Below are positions 4,659 through 7,761 of a DNA stretch of 7,761 nucleotides, one piece after another. Position 1 is the first letter of the stretch; each line of letters opens with the position of its first letter. Source of the DNA: an uncultured candidate division Zixibacteria bacterium (lineage in GTDB: Bacteria; Zixibacteria; MSB-5A5; GN15; FEB-12). Below the pieces are notes generated by a model that worked only from the letters and a program-made list of their open reading frames with translations, was not told the origin of the DNA and did no database searches. Both the position numbers and the translations under genes were made by a program. Location of the stretch: contig CAJVYT010000198.1 of the NCBI GenBank assembly GCA_913009765.1, positions 1-7,761 on the forward strand. Reading direction: 5' to 3'.

Positions 4659-5756
4659 ATGAAGATATTCTTGAGCTACCCAAGTGAATATGATCAAGGA
4701 GAGGGAGTGCATTACGTACGAGTGTTGCGTCATATGGGGCATGAGGTGATAGTGCTAAATGTGGCAGAAACTGATAGAGGGCTGAATCCACATGGTCATC
4801 TTGTTAAGGGGTATCCTGCTTACGTAACACTTGATGAGCTTATTACGGAGAATGGGATGCCGGATATCTATCTGTATATTGAACCGAAAGGACTAATCCC
4901 TCGAGGCATAGAATCATCCTCCATACCTACAGCATGTGTACTTTCGGATGTACATCGGAATTTGGCTGCACGTAAAAATCTGGCCAAAATGTTTGATTAT
5001 GTGTTCCTATATCAGCGTAATTATGTCAAAGAGTTCTCGGATCATGACAAATCTGCTGTTTCTTGGCTTCCCTATGCCTGTGATACGGAGTTTTTTAAAA
5101 ACCTTGGACTTCAGCATAACATTGATGTTGCATTTATCGGGAAGCTCCATGGTAATAAAAATGACCGGAAAAGAATTGTTGACACGTTGTCGCAAAAATA
5201 TTGCATTAATGAGCAGAGGTACTATTTACAAGAAGAAATTCCTAAAATTTACTCGAGTGCGAAAATTGTTATAAATATGCCACTTGGTGATGATCTGAAT
5301 TTTCGATTTTTTGAAGCTCTTTCCTGCGGTTCCTTATTGATAACAAAACGTGAAAACAACGGTCAGGAGGAATTATTTAAAGAAGATGTCCATTATGTAG
5401 CATTTAACGATGAGACTGAACTCTTAAGTAAAATAGAATACTACCTCAATAATGAAGAGGAAAGAGCCAGGATTGCTTCTGCAGGTTATAAGGAGATTGT
5501 TTCAAAACACACCTTAGAGAAAAGAGTAGACGTTCTATTAAAAAATGTACAGAAAGGCCCCAAATTTTCTGCACCTGTGAGAAAAATGAATAAAGGAGAT
5601 GTTCTGAGAGTCTATGCAGATATCTACGAAAGAGCAGGTCGCATTGAGGCACTATTGAGGATAGCGGCTGAGAACAAGTCTATGCTTAATTTGAGAATCC
5701 GTTTATTAAATAGTGCTTTTAAGTCCTTTATTCGCAGAGCACTGTTAGCATGGTAA
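4659..5756 (+). CDS. CgeB-like glycosyltransferase (GT-B fold, Glyco_trans_1_2 type)
   Basis: A 365-residue protein with two Rossmann-like halves. The N-terminal half opens with KIFLSYPSEYDQGEGVHYV and R-V-L-R-H-M-G-H-E-V, as in GT-B enzymes. WLPYACDTEFF (136-146) is the usual hinge before the donor domain. VAFIGKLHGNKNDR (157-170) begins that domain, and NFRFFEALSCGSLLIT (214-229) holds the conserved E219 and C-G-S stretch that bind the nucleotide sugar in GT4/CgeB-like proteins, followed by a helical YYLNNEEERARIA tail. The last 60 residues (about 305-365) lie beyond the core domain and are basic and helical, with an amphipathic look near RRALLAW, perhaps for membrane contact. No signal peptide or strong membrane span is seen. 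It probably adds a further sugar after the GT2 enzyme. No clear Shine-Dalgarno precedes ATG 4659; translation may depend on the gene ending 16 bases upstream. Confidence 0.85.
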   Translation: MKIFLSYPSEYDQGEGVHYVRVLRHMGHEVIVLNVAETDRGLNPHGHLVKGYPAYVTLDELITENGMPDIYLYIEPKGLIPRGIESSSIPTACVLSDVHRNLAARKNLAKMFDYVFLYQRNYVKEFSDHDKSAVSWLPYACDTEFFKNLGLQHNIDVAFIGKLHGNKNDRKRIVDTLSQKYCINEQRYYLQEEIPKIYSSAKIVINMPLGDDLNFRFFEALSCGSLLITKRENNGQEELFKEDVHYVAFNDETELLSKIEYYLNNEEERARIASAGYKEIVSKHTLEKRVDVLLKNVQKGPKFSAPVRKMNKGDVLRVYADIYERAGRIEALLRIAAENKSMLNLRIRLLNSAFKSFIRRALLAW

Positions 5757-5759
5757 GGA
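5755..5759 (+). promoter_or_regulatory. Ribosome binding site selecting a TTG start
   Basis: AAGGA overlaps the stop codon of the preceding glycosyltransferase (TAA 5754-5756) and lies 9 bases before TTG 5769. No ATG or GTG in the same frame has comparable support nearby, and the hydrophobic protein pattern begins soon after, so TTG is the likely start. Confidence 0.65.
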
Positions 5760-5768
5760 CCTACAATA

Positions 5769-7322
5769 TTGAGTAACTTTACTGATACCTTCAAGGGGAC
5801 ATCAATAATAAACCGCCTCTTAAAAGGAGTCGGCTCTTCAGCAATTAATCAGGCAATTCTTTTTTTCCAAGCCATTGTTCTGGTACCTTTTTTTCTAAAA
5901 GCATGGGGAGCAAACGGTTACGGAAGTTGGATAACGCTAACGGCGTTTATCTCACAGATGGCTCTATTAGATCTTGGCGGGCAGACTTATATCGGCAATA
6001 TTCTTGCCATGTCATATGCGGAGAGTAACGTTGAGGATTTCCGTCGTAAGCTTTCCGAAGGAGTATCTTTATTTTTATTTATCGGGCTCGGGAGCTTAAT
6101 ATTACTTGCACTGTGCCTTGTATTGTTTCTAAATATAAATATGCCGGGGCTTGGGCGTATTCTTACTATTCCTGAAGCATTGATCCTTGGCTTTCTGGGA
6201 ACTGAACTGTTTCTCCTTAAAATTCCCGGCGGGATATACGTTACCGCTTACCGGGCTACGGGTCTTTTTGCCCGCGGAGCGATGCTTGGAAATCTTATTC
6301 GAACATTTGGTATGACGGCATTCCTGGTCCTGTTGCTTTTTAAAGTTAGCCCTGTAACATATGCCGGTGCTATACTTGTCGTGGGCATACTGCTTACACT
6401 GGTGATTGTGCTGGACTCGCGCAAGAAGATACCAGAATGTCGCGGGATTCGCATCGGGTTTAAGGTTGCCAGAGACGGGCTCAAACATTTATCCGGGGCA
6501 GTATATTTTTGGCTTATGGCGCTGGCAAATACGATCAAGCAGCATGGCGTAATTCTCATTCTCGCTTATTACACATCTCCTGTAGTTGTTACACTTTTTT
6601 CAACACACAGAGCCCTCTCCAATATAGCGCGCTATATTAACTTACTGCTTCAGGGACCTATCTGGCCTGAACTTACCTTCCTCTGGGCTCAGAAGCGTTA
6701 TGCCAACCTTTCTCGCATCACGTTTCTCAATATAAAAGTGGTGATGGTGTCAACCGCTTTTGTTGCAATAGCGTTATGGTTGTGCGCTCCTCTTATATAT
6801 CCAGTCTGGACCGGGAAGCAGCTTGAAGTAAACGGTATCCTTTTGTCTCTCCTGCTGGTTCATGGGATAGTATTCGCGGGATCATCCACCTTGACATGGA
6901 GCATGTTAGCGGCTAATCATCATCGTTCAATAACTATCTGGTCTCTGATTAACGCAGGGACTGGAATTGTTTTGTCGTTATGGCTCGTAAAATCATATGC
7001 GGCTGTCGGAGTTGCCGCTGCTATTCTGACGAGTGACCTTTTAGTATTCCTCTTCATTTTCCCGGTTCTTATATCAGCATTTTTAAAAGTATCCTACAGA
7101 ATTGTATATACACATTTATTTCAATCGGCCCTTTTGATAATCGTAATGGTGACAGCCGGGCTCTTGATGAGCAATTTTTTAAATGGTTGGTGGACAGTGC
7201 TGGCCTTTCTGCTGACGGGAGGTATAGTTGCTGTCCCTTCATTAAAGTTTATTGTGGGGCATGATGAAGCGCTGAAAGGCATACGGCTGTTTAAATCTGT
7301 ATTAAGCTTTAAAGCAAGATAG
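5769..7322 (+). CDS. Polysaccharide flippase, Wzx/MOP-superfamily type
   Basis: A 517-residue, very hydrophobic protein with about 12-14 predicted membrane spans. These include segments near 25-43, 53-72, 98-125, 136-160, 172-192, 195-215, 237-275, 325-345, 355-377, 385-405, 410-432, 445-465 and 470-492. Length and pattern fit oligosaccharide flippases of the MOP superfamily. Typical features are the N-terminal KG...S.A..Q...F with PFFLKAWGANGYGSW, the LDLGGQTYIGN segment, and short charged loops such as DSRKKIPECRGIRIG (218-232). Such proteins move undecaprenyl-linked oligosaccharide from the cytoplasmic to the periplasmic face of the inner membrane. Translation starts at TTG 5769, 12 bases after the previous gene, with AAGGA in the junction, so it is probably co-translated as the last gene of the operon. 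By eye it is less AT-rich than the genes before it. Sequence in this family diverges strongly, so the exact substrate cannot be inferred. Confidence 0.9.
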   Translation: MSNFTDTFKGTSIINRLLKGVGSSAINQAILFFQAIVLVPFFLKAWGANGYGSWITLTAFISQMALLDLGGQTYIGNILAMSYAESNVEDFRRKLSEGVSLFLFIGLGSLILLALCLVLFLNINMPGLGRILTIPEALILGFLGTELFLLKIPGGIYVTAYRATGLFARGAMLGNLIRTFGMTAFLVLLLFKVSPVTYAGAILVVGILLTLVIVLDSRKKIPECRGIRIGFKVARDGLKHLSGAVYFWLMALANTIKQHGVILILAYYTSPVVVTLFSTHRALSNIARYINLLLQGPIWPELTFLWAQKRYANLSRITFLNIKVVMVSTAFVAIALWLCAPLIYPVWTGKQLEVNGILLSLLLVHGIVFAGSSTLTWSMLAANHHRSITIWSLINAGTGIVLSLWLVKSYAAVGVAAAILTSDLLVFLFIFPVLISAFLKVSYRIVYTHLFQSALLIIVMVTAGLLMSNFLNGWWTVLAFLLTGGIVAVPSLKFIVGHDEALKGIRLFKSVLSFKAR

Positions 7323-7411
7323 AAAAAATAAGAATAAAATTAACAAGATTTGCTGGAACAGTCATTGTTGTATTATTTGTAGCACAAAAAATACTTCATG
7401 CTTAAATGAAC

Positions 7412-7436
7412 TACCCCGCTGCAAGCAGACGGGGTA
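7412..7436. terminator. Strong hairpin downstream of the operon, possible terminator
   Basis: TACCCCG (7412-7418) and CGGGGTA (7430-7436) pair perfectly, and CTG/CAG inside the loop can extend the stem with one bulged A. The stem is GC-rich and lies about 90 bases past the flippase stop. It is followed by a pyrimidine-rich TCAACTTATCTCTTTTC rather than a clean T run, so intrinsic termination is plausible but not textbook. Confidence 0.45.
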
Positions 7437-7498
7437 TCAACTTATCTCTTTTCTATAAGGAACGCAGCAAGCTACGGGGAATTAACCCTAAAAGAGAT
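7412..7498. repeat. REP-like nested inverted-repeat unit
   Basis: Beyond the first hairpin there is a second pair, ATCTCTTTT (7444-7452) and AAAAGAGAT (7490-7498), enclosing GCAGCAAGCTACGGGG. The inner GCAGC and CGGGG can alternatively pair with GCTGC and CCCCG of the first hairpin. This two-part palindromic design in an intergenic space after an operon resembles REP/BIME or small non-autonomous elements. No second copy is in the window, so repetitiveness is inferred. Confidence 0.4.
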
Positions 7499-7622
7499 TA
7501 AAATCATTAGAAAGTATGATGTAAGATAATTACAGAGTTAGCAATTGAATAGCGAATTTAATATTAAATGAATCTGACCAGCGCACTTCACCTTTCGCCT
7601 ATCTGGCTGCAAAAAATTACAT

Positions 7623-7691
7623 AGATCGGAAGAGCGTCGTGTAGGGAAAGAGTGTAGATCTCGGTGGTCGCCGTATCATTAAAAAAAAAAA
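7623..7691. other. Illumina TruSeq adapter plus poly-A: sequencing/assembly artefact
   Basis: Starting at AGATCGGAAGAGC (7623), 58 bases to 7680 correspond, base for base as far as I remember it, to the reverse complement of the TruSeq universal adapter. They include GTGTAGATCTCGGTGGTCGCC and end CGTATCATT. Eleven A follow (7681-7691), as expected when a read runs past the end of a short library fragment. This is not genomic DNA. The true sequence ends at about 7622 on the left side, and the join to 7692-7761 is untrustworthy. Confidence 0.97.
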
Positions 7692-7717
7692 CAAAACAAT
7701 ACATCAAAGAGATAGAA

Positions 7718-7761
7718 ATGAAATATACATATGAAAAAACAGAGAGTGCTGAAAGAGATCA
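7718..7761 (+). CDS. Possible start of an unidentified gene, cut by window edge
   Basis: ATG 7718 opens a frame to the right edge encoding MKYTYEKTESAERD, a charged N-terminus I cannot assign. An AGAG-like purine stretch precedes it but is weak. Because it lies right of the adapter artefact, it may come from another part of the genome or another organism, and it should not be taken as the neighbour of the flippase gene. Confidence 0.2.
   Translation, partial: MKYTYEKTESAERD

Larger units (their letters stand above)
7323..7622. other. Intergenic region after the flippase
   Basis: No credible gene. A short hydrophobic frame just after the flippase stop (ending at the TAA in 7401-7406, residues FAGTVIVVLFVAQKILHA) has no start codon and is not called. 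The region holds the hairpin repeats at 7412-7498 and then AT-rich DNA up to the adapter sequence at 7623. Confidence 0.55.

Noticed and set aside
5007..5652. Minus-strand frames inside the CgeB-like gene, and a plus-frame overlap at 4936-5274
   Set aside because: The 4659-5756 frame has clear GT-B motifs throughout; the others are overlapping frames without motifs.
6129..6559. Two minus-strand frames inside the flippase gene
   Set aside because: They are shadows of a long hydrophobic membrane protein and lack family features.
1..7761. CRISPR array, tRNA or rRNA genes, anti-phage system
   Set aside because: No regularly spaced repeats, no tRNA cloverleaf or rRNA sequence, and no defence-gene motifs were seen apart from the doubtful Walker A fragment.

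Overview
The window is a stretch of bacterial DNA, moderately AT-rich by eye, that looks like part of a surface-polysaccharide (O-antigen, capsule or exopolysaccharide) locus with a patch of decayed mobile DNA in the middle. The flippase, two glycosyltransferases, methyltransferase and epimerase remnant indicate a lipid-linked glycan pathway, most likely in a Gram-negative bacterium. The lineage cannot be fixed from this window. The degraded IS3 element and the HTH family are of types I remember from uncultivated proteobacterial, nitrospiral and similar environmental genomes, which is a weak hint only.

Layout. On the minus strand, 1-467 is the 5' part of an FAD-dependent oxidoreductase (protoporphyrinogen-oxidase-like) running off the left edge, with an extended -10 promoter inside a dyad at 506-540. 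From 640 to 1941 lies a broken IS3-family insertion sequence: the orfA start and the orfB end remain, and its middle is replaced by a frameshifted, 5'-truncated gene of a different family with a winged-helix C-terminus. From 1942 to 2554 there is no intact gene, only a possible Walker-A ATPase remnant, a candidate promoter and a run of nine C. A 72-residue stump of an NAD-dependent epimerase/dehydratase follows (2555-2773). It keeps a strong ribosome binding site and is bracketed by an imperfect 30-bp direct repeat.

Four intact plus-strand genes follow, closely spaced and probably one operon: a class I SAM methyltransferase (2858-3631), a GT2 glycosyltransferase (3671-4642), a CgeB-like glycosyltransferase (4659-5756) and a Wzx-type flippase starting at TTG (5769-7322). 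Together they would add and decorate sugars on a lipid-linked oligosaccharide and flip it across the inner membrane. No polymerase, ligase or initiating transferase is visible. After the flippase comes a hairpin-rich, REP-like intergenic repeat (7412-7498).

The right end carries a sequencing artefact. Bases 7623-7680 match, to my memory, the full reverse complement of the Illumina TruSeq universal adapter, followed by poly-A. Everything right of about 7622 should not be trusted as contiguous genome. I did not find a convincing new biological system. The most interesting real items are the IS3/HTH mosaic, the direct repeat around the epimerase stump, and the alternative hairpins over the methyltransferase start codon.
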